From: Phocoena phocoena | Lineage: Eukaryota; Chordata; Mammalia; Artiodactyla; Phocoenidae | Direction of reading: 5' to 3' | Assembly (NCBI RefSeq): GCF_963924675.1 | Contig: NC_089220.1 | Location: 163,345,270-163,409,269 of the forward strand | DNA length: 64,000 nt | In this document: positions 9,127 through 20,569 of the stretch, piece by piece | Position numbering within the stretch: the first letter of the stretch is position 1 | Layout: each line of letters begins with the position of its first letter | Notes under the pieces: generated by a model | Seen by the model: the letters and a program-made list of their open reading frames with translations, nothing else | Database searches by the model: none | Told to the model about the DNA's origin: nothing | Translations under genes and position numbers: made by a program

Positions 9127-12100
9127 ATGGGAATAGGAACATACATATCGATAATTACCTTAAATGTAAATGGACTAAATGCTCCCACCAAAAGACACAG
9201 ATTGGCTGAGTGGATACAAAAACAAGACCCATATATTTGCTGTCTACAAGAGACCCAGTTCAGACCTAGAGACACATACAGACTGAAAGTAAGGGGATGG
9301 AAAAAGATATTCCATGCAAATGGAAACCAAAAGAAAGCTGGAGTAGCAATTCTCATATCAGACAAAATAGACATTAAAATAAAGACTATTAGAAGAGACA
9401 AAGAAGGACACTACATAATGATCAAGGGATCGATCCAAGAAGAAGATATAACAATTGTAAATATTTATGCACCCAACACAGGAGCACCTCAATACATAAG
9501 GCAAAAAATAAATAAGGAAACACAAGCTTTAATTGATACATTAAACAAGATGGACTTAATTGATATTTATAGGACATTCCATCCAAAAACAACAGAATAC
9601 ACATTTTTCTCAACTGCTCATGGAACATTCTCCAGGATAGATCATATCTTGGGTCACAAATCAAGCCTCGGTAAATTTAAGAAAATTGAAATTGTATCAA
9701 GTATCTTTTCCAACCACAACGCTATGAGACTAGATATCAATCACAGGAAAAGATCTGTAAAAAACACAAAAACATGGAGGCTAAACAATACACTACTTAA
9801 TAACGAAGTGATCACTGAAGAAATCAAAGAGGAAATTGAAAAATACCGAGAAACAAATGACAATGGAGACACAATGACCCAAAATCTATGGGATGCAGCA
9901 AAAGCAGTTCTAAGAGGGAAGTTTATAGCAATACAATCCTACCTTAAAAAACAGGAAACATCTCGAATAAACAACCTAACCTTGCACCTAAAGCAATTAG
10001 AGAAAGAAGAACAAAAAACCCCCCAAAGTTAGCAGAAAGGAAGAAATCATAAAAATCAGATCAGAAATAAATGAAAAAGAAATGAAGGAAACGATAGCAA
10101 AGATCAATAAAACTAAAAGCTGGTTCTTTGAGAAGATAAACAAAATTGATAAACCATTAGCCAGACTCATCAAGAAAAAAAGGGAGAAGACTCAAGTCAA
10201 TAGAATTAGAAATGAAAAAGGAGAAGTAACAACTGACACTGCAGAAATACAAAAGATCATGAGAGATTACTACAAGCAACCCTATGCCAAAAAAATGGAC
10301 AACCTGGAAGAAATGGACAAATTCTAAGAAATGCACAACCTGCCAAGACTGAATCAGGAAGAAATAGAAAATATGAACAGACCAATCACAAGCACTGAAA
10401 TTGAAACTGTGATTAAAAATCTTCCAACGAACAAAAGCCCAGGACCAGATGGCTTCACAGGCGAATGCTATCAAACATTTAGAGAAGAGCTAACACCTAT
10501 CCTTCTCAAACTCTTCCAAAATATAGCAGAGGGAGGAACACTCCCAAACTCATTCTACGAGGCCACCATCACCCTGATACCAAAACCAGACAAGGATGTC
10601 ACAAAGAAAGAAAACTACAGGCCAATATCACTGATGAACATAGATGCAAAACTCTTCAACAAAATACTAACAAACAGAATCCAACAGCACATTAAACGGA
10701 TCATATACCATGATCAAGTGGAGTTGATTCCAAGAATGCAAGGATTCTTTAACATATGCAAATCAATCAACGTGATACACCATATTAACAAATTGAAGGA
10801 GAAAAACCATATGATCATCTCAATTGATGCAGAGAAAGCTTTCAACAAAATTCAACACCCATTTATGATAAAAACTCTGCAGAAAGTAGGCATAGAGGGA
10901 ACTTTCATCAACATAATAAAGGCCATATATGACAAACCCACAGCCAACATCGTCCTCAATGGTGAAAAACTGAAACCATTTCCACTAAGATCAGGAACAA
11001 GACAAGGTTGCCCACTCTCACCACTCTTATTCAACATAGTTTTGGAAGTTTTAGCCACAGCAATCAGAGAAGAAAAGGAAATAAAAGGAATCCAAATCGG
11101 AAAAGAAGAAGTAAAGCTGTCACTCTTTGCAGATGACATGATACTATATATAGAGAATCCTAAAGATGCTACCAGAAAGCTACTAGAGCTAATCAATGAA
11201 TTTGGTAAAGTAGCAGGATACAAAATTAATGCACAGAAATCTCTGGCATTCCTATACACTAATGATGCAAAATCTGAACGTGAAATCAAGAAAATACTCC
11301 CATTTACCATTGCAACAAAAAGAATAAAATATCTAGGAATAAACCTACCTAAGCAGACAAAAGATATGTATGCAGAAAACTATAAGACACTGATGAAAGA
11401 AATTGAAGATCATACCAATAGATGGAAAGATATACCATGTTCTTGGATTGGAGGAATCAACATTGTGAAAATGACTCTACTACCCAAAACAATCTACAGA
11501 TTCAATGCAATCCCTATCAAACTACCACTGGCATTTTTCACAGAACTGGAACAAAAAATTTCACAATTTGTATGGAAACACAAAAGACCCCGAATCGCCA
11601 AAGCAATCTTGAGAACGAAAAACGGAGCTGGAGGCATCAGGCTCCCTGACTTCAGACTATACTACAAAGCTACAGTAATCAAGACAGTATGGTACTGGCA
11701 CAAAAACAGAAAGATAGGTCAATGGAACAAAATAGAAAGCCCAGAGATAAACCCATGCACATATGGTCACCTTATCTTTGATAAAGGAGGCAGGAATGTA
11801 CAGTGGAGAAAGGACAGCCTCTTCAATAAGTGGTGCTGGGAGAACTGGACAGGTACATGTAAAAGTATGAGATTAGATCACTCCCTAACACCATACACAA
11901 AAATAAGCTCAAAATGGATTAAAGACCTAAATGTAAGGCCAGAAACTATCAGACTCTTAGAGGAAAACATAGGCAGAACACTCTATGACATAAATCACAG
12001 CAAGATCCTTTTTGACCCACCTCCTAGAGAAATGGAAACAAAAACAAAAATAAACAAATGGGACCTAATGAAACTTCAAAGCTTTTGCACAGCAAAGGAA

Positions 12101-12868
12101 ACCATAAACAAGACGAAAAGACAACCCTCAGAATGGGAGAAAATATTTGCAAATGAAGCAACCGACAAAGGGTTAATCTCCAAAATTTACAAGCAGCTCA
12201 TGCAGCTCAATAACAAAAAAACAAATAACCCAATCCAAAAATGGGCAGAAGACCTAAATAGACATTTCTCCAAAGAAGATATACAGATGGCCAACAAACA
12301 CATGAAAGAATGCTCAGCATCATTAATCATTAGAGAATTGCAAATCAAAACTACAATGAGATATCATCTCACACCAGTCAGAATGGCCATCATCAAAAAA
12401 TCTAGAAACAATAAATGCTGGAGAGGGTGTGGAGAAAAGAGAACCCTCTTGCACTGTTGGTGGGAATGTAAATTGATAGAGCCACTGTGGAGAACAGTAT
12501 GGAGGTTCCTTAAAAAACTACAAATAGAGCTACCATATGACCCAGCAATCCCACTACTGGGCATATACCCTGAGAAAACCATAATTCAAAAAAAGTCATG
12601 TACCAAAATGTTCATTGCAGCTCTATTTACAATAGCCCGGAGATGGAAACAACCTAAGTGTCCATCATCGGATGAATGGATAAAGAAGATGTGGCACATA
12701 TATACAATGGAATATTACTCAGCTATAAAAAGAAATACAATTGAGCTATTTGTAATGAGGTGGATAGACCTAGAGTCTGTCATACAGAGTGAAGTAAGTC
12801 AGAAAGAGAAAGACAAATACCATATGCTACACATATATATGGAATTTAAGGGGAAAAAAAAGTCATGA
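9127..12868 (+). pseudogene. LINE-1 ORF2 (endonuclease-reverse transcriptase), broken
   Basis: ORF2p is the APE-type endonuclease and reverse transcriptase that performs target-primed reverse transcription. The N-terminal endonuclease begins at 9127 (TLNVNGLN, LQETQ, NIYAPN visible). About 30 residues are missing near 9500-9512, including the GDFN catalytic block. The later SDH motif reads SNH (9712-9714). An extra C in the C6 run at 10019-10024 shifts the frame and causes a stop at 10030-10032. The original frame continues, meets a TAA at 10325-10327, and is open again from 10331 to 12868. That last part has the reverse transcriptase with its FADD core (11126-11137), '[14 protein letters not shown]', and the C-terminal CX3CX7HX4C cysteine motif from 12416. 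The copy is clearly nonautonomous. Confidence 0.95.
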
Positions 12869-13069
12869 AGAACCTCGGGGTAAGATAGGAATAAAGACAC
12901 AGACCTTCTAGAGAATGGACTTGAGGATATGGGGAGGGGGAAGGGTGAGCTGTGACAGGGCGAGAGAGTGGCATGGACATATATACACTACCAAACGTAA
13001 GGTAGATAGCTAGTGGGAAGCAGCCGCATAGCACAGGGATATCAGCTCGCTGCTTTGTGACCGCCTGGA

Positions 13070-13099
13070 GGGGTGGGATAGGGAGGGTGGGAGGCAGGG
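13070..13099 (+). other. G-quadruplex-prone tract in LINE-1 3' UTR
   Basis: There are six closely spaced runs of three or more G (ggggtggg...gggagggtgggaggcaggg). A G-rich polypurine tract in the 3' UTR is a conserved feature of mammalian LINE-1. A further G-rich run lies around 12932-12948. Confidence 0.7.
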
Positions 13100-13201
13100 A
13101 GACGCAAGAGGGAAGAGATATTGGAACATATGTATATGTATAACTGATTCACTTTGTTATAAAGCAGAAACTAACACACCATTGTAAAGCAATTATACTC
13201 C

Positions 13202-13207
13202 AATAAA
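13202..13207 (+). terminator. LINE-1 poly(A) signal
   Basis: AATAAA lies just before 'gatgt' and the A-run at 13213-13224, the normal end of the LINE-1 transcript. Confidence 0.85.
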
Positions 13208-13228
13208 GATGTAAAAAAAAAAAACAAC

Positions 13229-13240
13229 AACACACTGCAT
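13229..13240. repeat. Target-site duplication, right copy (LINE-1)
   Basis: An exact repeat of 6139-6150 (aacacactgcat), placed right after the A-rich tail. Confidence 0.9.
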
Positions 13241-13490
13241 GATTCTACTGACATAAGTTTCTAGAAAATGCAAATTAATCCACAAATACAAATAGCGTAT
13301 CAGTTGTTTCTTAGGGGACAAGGAGTGGGGGAAGGAAGGACGTGTGGAAATCTTGGGGGGTGATGAATATTCTCATTATCTTGACTGAGGTGCTGGTTTC
13401 ACATGTTTATATATTTGCTAAAAGAACAAATTATACACTTTAAATATTGGCAATTCATTGTATTTCAATTACTTCAATAAAGCTTCCAAA
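13241..13490 (+). mobile_element. Older LINE-1 3' end, right half
   Basis: This continues the element interrupted at 6138. It has the pattern 'gattctactgacataagttt', 'gtggaaatcttggggggtgatgaat' and 'tttatatatttgctaaa', typical of old LINE-1 3' ends. It closes with 'ttacttcaataaagctt', a probable ancestral poly(A) signal. Confidence 0.7.
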
Positions 13491-13889
13491 ATATTTAGGC
13501 CCTGACATGTGGCTGTTTACTAATCTTGAGTCTATAATCATTTTCCTCATGGATTAATTCTCAGAATCCCTCTGTCCCATTTGTTCCTCCTTCCGAGAAC
13601 CATTCTTATTTTCTTTCATCCCAGAAATGCATGTCTAATAGTTCCTTACTTTGTCTTCAAGGCAAAGTAGATATCCACAAGGCATATAAAATTTCTCATG
13701 CAATCCTCAGGGAAGGGATTAGAGAAAAGGAAAATCAGAGTTGTGGGGTCCCTAGCTAATCATACACTCTGTAACATACAGGGAAGCAGCCAAACCACAG
13801 CACGAGGCCATGGGAAAAGCATGGAACACAGGGTCATGGCATGCATCCCTCCTTCCCATGGAGTAGAGACGTAGCAGTTTGTGTTTTCC
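13491..13889. other. No recognised feature
   Basis: Unremarkable intergenic sequence with no supported exon or RNA gene. The minus-strand open frame 13760-14083 overlaps an old repeat and has no recognisable domain. Confidence 0.5.
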
Positions 13890-14425
13890 AAAGATTCCCA
13901 CATAATTTCCCACACATGTGGCCCTCTGTCAATGGATTTGACACCTTTTCCATTGAGAGGTGGGTCTATATTTTCTCCACTTGAATATCTGCAGGCTTGT
14001 GACAAGGGCTGAATTGACCCAATGTGACCTCTGAGGCCAATCATAAAAGATGATGCAGCTTCTGCCTGGTTCCCGTGGGGCACTCGCTGTTAGAATCCAG
14101 GCTCTATGCTGTGAGGAATCTCAGACAGCCATGGGGAGAATTAATGTCTAGGCGTTCTGGCCACTGGCTCCATCTGAGATCCCAGCTGAAAGCAATGTCA
14201 GCTGTCAGTCACGTTAGCAAATGAGCTTTCAGATAATTGCAGTTCGGCAGCCATGGAATCTTCCCAACTGAAGTCCCAGATATTGTACAACAGAGACAAA
14301 CTTTCCCCATAGGCTCTTTCCAAATACCAAACCAACAATATATTAGCTTAATAAAAGGGTTGCCTTCTGTCTTTAAGTTTCAGGTAATTTGTCACAGTAC
14401 AGTAGTAACTAGAACAGGAGGCCAG
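13890..14425 (+). mobile_element. Ancient LTR-like repeat (MLT1-like), plus orientation
   Basis: It contains 'cacacatgtggccctctgtc' and 'gaggccaatcataaaagatgatgcagcttctgcc'. It ends 'taaaagggttgccttctgtctttaagtttcaggtaatttgtcac' followed by 'agtaactagaacagg', an order seen in old MaLR LTRs. It is strongly diverged; family and limits are uncertain. Confidence 0.5.
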
Positions 14426-16044
14426 GCCCTCGTTTTTTTCATTAATTTCTATCTGTAGGAATCTGTCATTATTGCTGTTATTCTCAAAATTACTGTGAAG
14501 ATACTTTAATTGGGAGGAAAACTCAAAACAACATTCTCTACAGCATGTTTCTGAAGAGGTCATGACCATGAAATACATCGACAAGAGTGTGACTTCAATA
14601 TATTGATGCTATGGCAACGAGTAACAAAAAACCAAACAGGATGCTTTCCGTTACAAATTCGAAACCACATACGCTTTTAATGAGGGATCCTTAAAATGAA
14701 GTAATTAATTAATTTAAATGAAGCTAATGTCTATTGACCCATAGGAACATTTTTTATCAGAGCCCTTATTTTACTAATTACCATAGAATTGGAAACGGAG
14801 AAAACAGGCAAAAAAAAAAAAAAAAAAGCAACATCCTTAGTTTTGCTGAAGTATAACATTTTATAGTAAAGTTAACTTTATTTTGCTGGAAAATATTTTC
14901 TCTTTTATATTTCATTCCACCTTCAAAATAATAATACCTTCACCAGCAGAGGCACAGCTTGGTTGAAAGTACATGGATGTCGCTTTGGTTTTCCAGCTCA
15001 GTGAGAAAAATCACATATTCAGAAAGTGAAGCCACAGTTCTCCAGCTTAGTTCAAAATAAATTTATTAAGCACCTACTAGAAGACATCAGTGGGATGGCT
15101 CCATTTCCTCTGGCCAAGTTCACTTGTCCACAGACATCTTAATACAGTCAATTTTCTGATGGAAATAGGATATGAAAGGGAGGTCCGCTGAAATGGATGG
15201 AATGACAGTTATTGGCAAATCCCAAGGCACATTCTCTGAGCTGGATGCCATCCACTCAGGACAAATGATGCAGTGTTTCAGAATAAACTGGCTCTCTTAG
15301 TTAAATAAACGTTGGGACTAACAGCTTCTCTTAGACTCCTAATTGTTTCCCTGCACTGATGGATCTGACCGGCTATTTTGGAATTACACAGATCCATTAC
15401 TCCCCATACCTATCATGCCATAAGATGGATACTTTCATTTTCATTTATACAGCTTTCCTGAGCTAACAAAAAGAAGGGCATCACAGTTCCTAAAACTGTC
15501 TATGCCAAGAATCATAAATGAATTTTTCAATATCATTTTTTCCTGCCAAAAAAATAACCATGTGCTAAGAAGAGCTCTTATTTGAGAGGTGACATCTGGT
15601 TGAGTCATGTCATTGTCACCAACTAGCTCTACGACCTAAGCGAGGTCCTTCTCTTCCTCATTTTTGTTGTGAATCCATGATTCTAATATAGTTAACAGTG
15701 CCACTTTGGCTCAATAAATGCGCTATTGCCTAAGGTTGAACAAATATTAGAAATATCAAGTTACAGTTGAGATTTTTGTTGTGAGAATCCAAGTCACAGG
15801 ACTTTTAATTCCTGATCCAAGTAATAGAATGGGCCAAACAAATGTCCTTTTAGACTTTCCGGCTCCCAGAGAAGCTGCTTACCTTTGGCAAATCACAGGA
15901 TGCTACATTAGAGAGAATTCAAAACCCAGAGCTAGTTTCGGCTTTACTGCTATGACTACTGACACCCTGGCTTTTTAGTTTCTGTGGTTCTTCATCGCTT
16001 GGTCACATTTCTTGGCCTTTATGATTTGGTTTGAAAGAATAGAA
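14426..16044. other. No recognised feature apart from an A18 run
   Basis: A/T-rich intergenic DNA. An 18-base A run lies at 14810-14827. Frames are short and without recognisable motifs. Confidence 0.5.
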
Positions 16045-16250
16045 GAAGAAATAAGCTAACATTTACCAAATGAATAACCTCTGTTGAGTACCTAATCTGT
16101 TTCTGGAGAGAAAAGAAGTTATGGTAAGTTTTCAAAATAATTCTATGGGACAGAGATCACTTTCCCAATGTCATCCCAGTCATAACTGGTAGAACTGGGA
16201 CCTGAACATAGGTCTCTCTGGCCACAGAATTCATTTTCCACCTTCAGTGC
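16045..16250 (-). mobile_element. MIR SINE fossil, minus orientation
   Basis: The reverse of the MIR core and tail can be followed: 'ctaacatttaccaaatgaat', 'gttgagtacctaatctgt', 'ataattctatgggacag', 'actggtagaactgggacctgaac'. MIR is an ancient mammalian tRNA-derived SINE. Confidence 0.7.
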
Positions 16251-16809
16251 AAAATGACATTGGCAAAATACTGGAACAAATATTGACTTCAATGTCATTT
16301 CCTCTCTTCAAAATATCTCACCAACAAACTCATTTCTGGAGCCCTAAATTCCACGATGCATTGACCATATCAACTCACTGATATGATACACGGATGTCCA
16401 TTAAAATAATAATTGCTATAGGATAATATAGTAAGCATCTAATTATTCCCATTTTGCTTTATTTTTGTGTGCATTTTATCAAGGTTTTACCAACGTACCT
16501 TTCAATAAATATATATATTGGAAAAAAATGTATACTGGGAAAGGTCTGATAAAGGCTCCTTACCAAATGATAGGGCACATAGATGCTCCTGGACTGGAAG
16601 AACTCATGGTCTAGGGAGTGTTAACAGACATATAAACCTCTGCTCTGCAGCTGTTGACAATCAAAGATCTATAATAGAAGAATACAGAAAGTGATATAGG
16701 GAAACAGAAGAGTCAAAGAAGGTTTCGACTAAATGATGACAGGTCACTGGAAGCTTGGAATGGATGCTGTCAGTTTCCTCCGGAAGAGAAGAAATGTCAA
16801 AAGGAGAAT
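16251..16809. other. No recognised feature
   Basis: A/T-rich intergenic sequence; no gene or clear repeat recognised. Confidence 0.5.
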
Positions 16810-17770
16810 GTATTAGTCAAGGTCCCAGTAGAAAAAGAAATGGCTCTCTCAAACTGTGTATTTTGAAGAGGATATAACCAAGAGATGACTTACAAAGTAC
16901 TGAGACAGGCTGGGACCTGGGACCCTGAGCTGCCGTGCTGCAGTGCTCGCACCGGCACACACCTCTCCTCAAACAACAAAATACAAGGAAACTATGAGGG
17001 ACTAAAATTAACTGTGTGCATGGCCGGTTGGGGCAAATTCTGGACGAAAGATACAGAAAGACCAAAAAACCCCTGCTGCCACTTTTGAAGAACCCGCAGC
17101 AGAAACAGGGCGTTGGGAACAAAAGCAGGGTACCTAGCATGCCCCCTGCACTCGACACCACCAGAGGGGTGGGCAAACCAACTAAGCTACCCTTCCGGCC
17201 CGACCCCTGGACCCACCCCTACCCTCACCCCATATAAGGAACAAGCTCGCCCCCGCTCAGGAAGCGAGCGAGCAAGGGAACCTTTTGCTTGTTCTCACTC
17301 CCCGCTGCTGCAGCAGGGGCCCCAGTAAAGCCCTGCCTGAATTTCTCGTCTGGCCTCTAGTCAATTTCTATTGATTGCGGAAGGCCAAGAACCCTGGTTG
17401 GTATCAGTATGGGCAGGTGTAGGGACTCACGGGGGCAACGTAGTGTCCCAGGACTAGTTACCACCCAAGGTGTGAAAGAGCGAAAGGAGAGAGTGACATT
17501 GAACACACAGACAGGGCCACCTGACAAGGGGTACGACCTCGGTCTAGAGACAGAGCCCACTGTTGGTGACTGCACTTAGAGGGAGACATGAAAATAAGTA
17601 CCTCAGCCTCACTCTCCTCCTGCCCTCCGATCTCCTGTGGGTGCTCTCCATGGGCCAGACCCAACCAGAAGTCAGAGGTCAAAGGAACAGTTTATGTAGT
17701 TTGAACAATCTCACCTCCTAGGATAGAAAGGAGAGTAGAAAATGAATCTGGGTAGACAAAAAGAAAGTAT
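16810..17770 (-). mobile_element. Ancient interspersed repeat split by an ERV LTR
   Basis: The left part begins 'gtattagtcaaggtcccagtagaaa' and runs to about 16994. The right part (17407-17770) includes 'gggtgctctccatgggccagacccaaccagaag'. These phrases are typical of a widespread old mammalian repeat read in reverse, but I cannot name the family with confidence. The interruption at 16995-17406 is a separate LTR. Confidence 0.4.
16995..17406 (+). mobile_element. Probable class I ERV solo LTR
   Basis: It starts 'tgagggactaaaatt' and ends 'ccctggttggtatca', giving TG...CA ends. Inside are a TATA-like 'catataaggaac' near 17230, a GC-rich R-like part, and an AGTAAA poly(A)-like signal near 17325. 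After that comes a U5-like 'tctcgtctggcctctagtcaat'. This order of promoter, poly(A) signal and U5 is that of a gammaretrovirus-like LTR. I could not see a clean target-site duplication, and no gag, pol or env sequence is attached. Confidence 0.6.
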
Positions 17771-20569
17771 TCAGGCAGGGAGACAGGAACATAATTTGTC
17801 AACATCCTGCATAGGGAGGAAATAGGACAGAGCCTTAGGTAACAAAGCTTGACCCTAAACCCTGGTTGGACAACTGTTTAGAGCCACGTGTTGATTTAAA
17901 ACACAGTGAGCAAAGATACGGCACTTTTGAATGTATGCTTGAAGTTGATAGTCTTATCTCATGGAAAAGACTTCATCTTTTTGAGGAAACAATGTAGTGG
18001 AAATAATGAGCCACTTGCATTTGGAGACAGAACAATAATATATTTTAAAGCCCTTTATCAAATGGAAGAAAGAACAATTCATCAGAAAGCTATGTTCCCA
18101 CAATCTACATACACATAGATAGAATGAGTGCCAACCAAATTACCAGGGCTGAAAAGAATTTGTGCAATCATTACGTTTTTTGAAAGCTAAAAATACACTT
18201 TTCCCTGAAACAAAAATAATAATTGAGTAAAAACTTGAAAGCAAAGGATCAGACTTAGGAGATTGTACCAGTTTCAGATGATGTCAGATTTAAAGGTTTT
18301 ATGGTTTCAGGGAATTCACTAGAATCAATCAGTTTTATACACAGTCTGAACCTCTTCCATAATGTTTCACTTCTTGAAGGGTCTTCTCGTTTGTTATTCT
18401 TAAATCTTTTCCATATTATGTCCTTGTAGAAACTTTGATGATTTAAGAAACTACTAGAATTCTGAGTTTACAGAATTTGAGAAGTGTAATTCCAAGACAA
18501 CGGACAGGCAGCATCTCTCCGTATTTAGGGCCACACCTCCTAATCAATGACCAATACTATTCTGGGAGCTCAATTGCCTAGGAAGCTTGACTTAACGTAT
18601 TTCAGAAGATAGAGTCAGAAATTCGTTTTCTTTCATAGAAGCCTGATTGGTCAAGTTGCAACAAGCGTAGCCCCATGTCATCTCCAAGAAGATACATTAG
18701 ACTATCCCCCCAACCCCAAACTCACCTGAATCAAGAGGTCCCCCTCCCAGTCCAGTGTGAGTCAGATAAGACTGTATAGATGCTTCAAAAGCATGAAAAT
18801 ACCCAGAAGAGTTTAACCAGTGTCTTGGACTAGCTGGGCTCACTTTACTCACAAACAGGAAACAGCTTGATTTCTCTCCCTCACTCTCTTTAAGATGCTC
18901 TGGTGGCTCTCCCTTCCCCACCCTGAAATGGGAAGAAACTATCATTTTTTCTAGGTACCCTGGGTACTAATAAATAAATAAATATTAATAAATAGTCCAT
19001 AACCAGGTAGTAAAATTTTCCATTTGTCATCCCACCTATAGCTTCTCCCCTTCCCCATAGCTCAGAGCTTAACCACATTCAAAGACCTCGAGTAGGAATT
19101 TTTTTTCTCCTGTCTCAGGGTTCCCCCCACCCCCCACGCAGGAGCTGCTAGTGGTTCCTCAAGGGCTGGGGCTAGAGGAGTCAAAAACAGTTAAAGGGAC
19201 AAAAGGTCTTTGTGGACTGGTGCTCGGGTGGCAGGTGTTGGTACCCTCCATGCGGAAGATGCTCAAGTGGTAGCTCTTCAGCCACATGGCTGCAGGTGGC
19301 TGTGGGGCTGTGACTACCTCTTAGGTACCTATGAGCAAACCCTGCCCATGGAGGAGCCAGCACTGGTCTTTAGAATGTGTTCTTCTCAGCTAAAAATCCA
19401 AGACCGGAAAACTCACGTTTAACATTCTTTTATATCTTTAAAACTGCCTGTACGCTGCGGGAAAAAAATCGAAGTCGTAAGGTGACAGGATCTAATGATA
19501 GCAGCCTTGCCCTCAGCATCAGAACAGCTGGATGCCTTCTATGGAATAATTACTGGCTGCATTAGCCTGACCAATTCAACTAACTTTTCTTGGCCTTCGT
19601 TGCTTCATCTATATTCTGTACTTGGTTAGATAAGGATATCTCAAAGTCTTTTTCCATATCTAGTATACTATTTTCCTATGAAACTGCTACTGCAAATATT
19701 ATATAGTCCCAAAGTATTAGAAATGTTCCAACACATACAAGAGATTTCCACAAAGTATCTCTGTGGCATGTCAGAACCCGTGTCCAGGCGAATGTAGGAC
19801 ATGAACCCATCAAGCCCCGGAATCTGGAATTCTTGTTGTTCTCTAAAACCTGTCTGCCTACCCCATTCTGCCCTGCCTTCACAAACATCACACACATCTT
19901 TGTATTTTCTTTGCATATGCTCTGCCATATTTACATGGATTTCGACCTGAAAACGTTTTTTAAAGTATTTTCAAAAACTATCCAAAACAAATTCAGAAAA
20001 TAAAAATCTCTGAATTTTCAGGCTGTCAGAAAACATAAAACTTTGCAATGCTCAGACACAGGGTTTTCTGACCTGAAACTGTCAGTCCTTTTCCATCTGC
20101 CTTTATCCACTTCTACCTTTAACCAATTGTAATTAATTATCAAAACAGGAGAAACTGACAAACATTCTTTTTAATTGCTAATTTGAGGAGCTTCATACAA
20201 GAAGCAAAGAACTCAAAAAGAGAAAAGGAAAACAGGCACTCATTAATGGCATTAAGATAGTGCTGGGTAAAGAAAACTCTTGAGAGAAGATTCCCAGTGT
20301 TAGGACTTTTCATTAAATCACACTATAGGTCATGTGGCCAGCTAGGTGTGCACCATTCTGTTAAATCTCAGTACTCTTTTGTAATGAAATAGATACCCGA
20401 AAACATACTGGAGACATTACTTAGCCACATAAATTCAGGCTACATTATATATAAACAAATGTACCAAACTATTAATATTTTCAAAGGATCTATTGTGGAC
20501 AATAGAAACCACTCCAGGCCACCAAATTAGGAGTCATGACTCATCTGTATCACTTTGAGTAATTTATTT
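17771..20569. other. No recognised gene; short taaa repeats
   Basis: Intergenic DNA of mixed composition. A short (taaa) cluster lies at 18969-18992 and a C-rich run near 19121-19138. Open frames are 60-86 codons, overlap on both strands, and show no domain or conserved motif. Confidence 0.5.

Larger units (their letters stand above)
6151..13228 (+). mobile_element. Full-length LINE-1 retrotransposon, ORF2 defective
   Basis: The element is about 7.1 kb, a complete mammalian LINE-1 length. In order it has a 2-kb 5' UTR (6151-8177), ORF1 (8178-9068), a short spacer, ORF2 (9127-12868, broken), a 3' UTR with a G-rich tract, an AATAAA signal at 13202-13207, and an A-rich tail. The perfect 12-bp duplication at both ends and the intact ORF1 point to a fairly recent insertion. 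ORF2 has lost part of its endonuclease and carries a frameshift and a nonsense codon, so this copy cannot move by itself. It lies plus-strand, about 38 kb beyond the NEBL stop codon. Confidence 0.96.
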
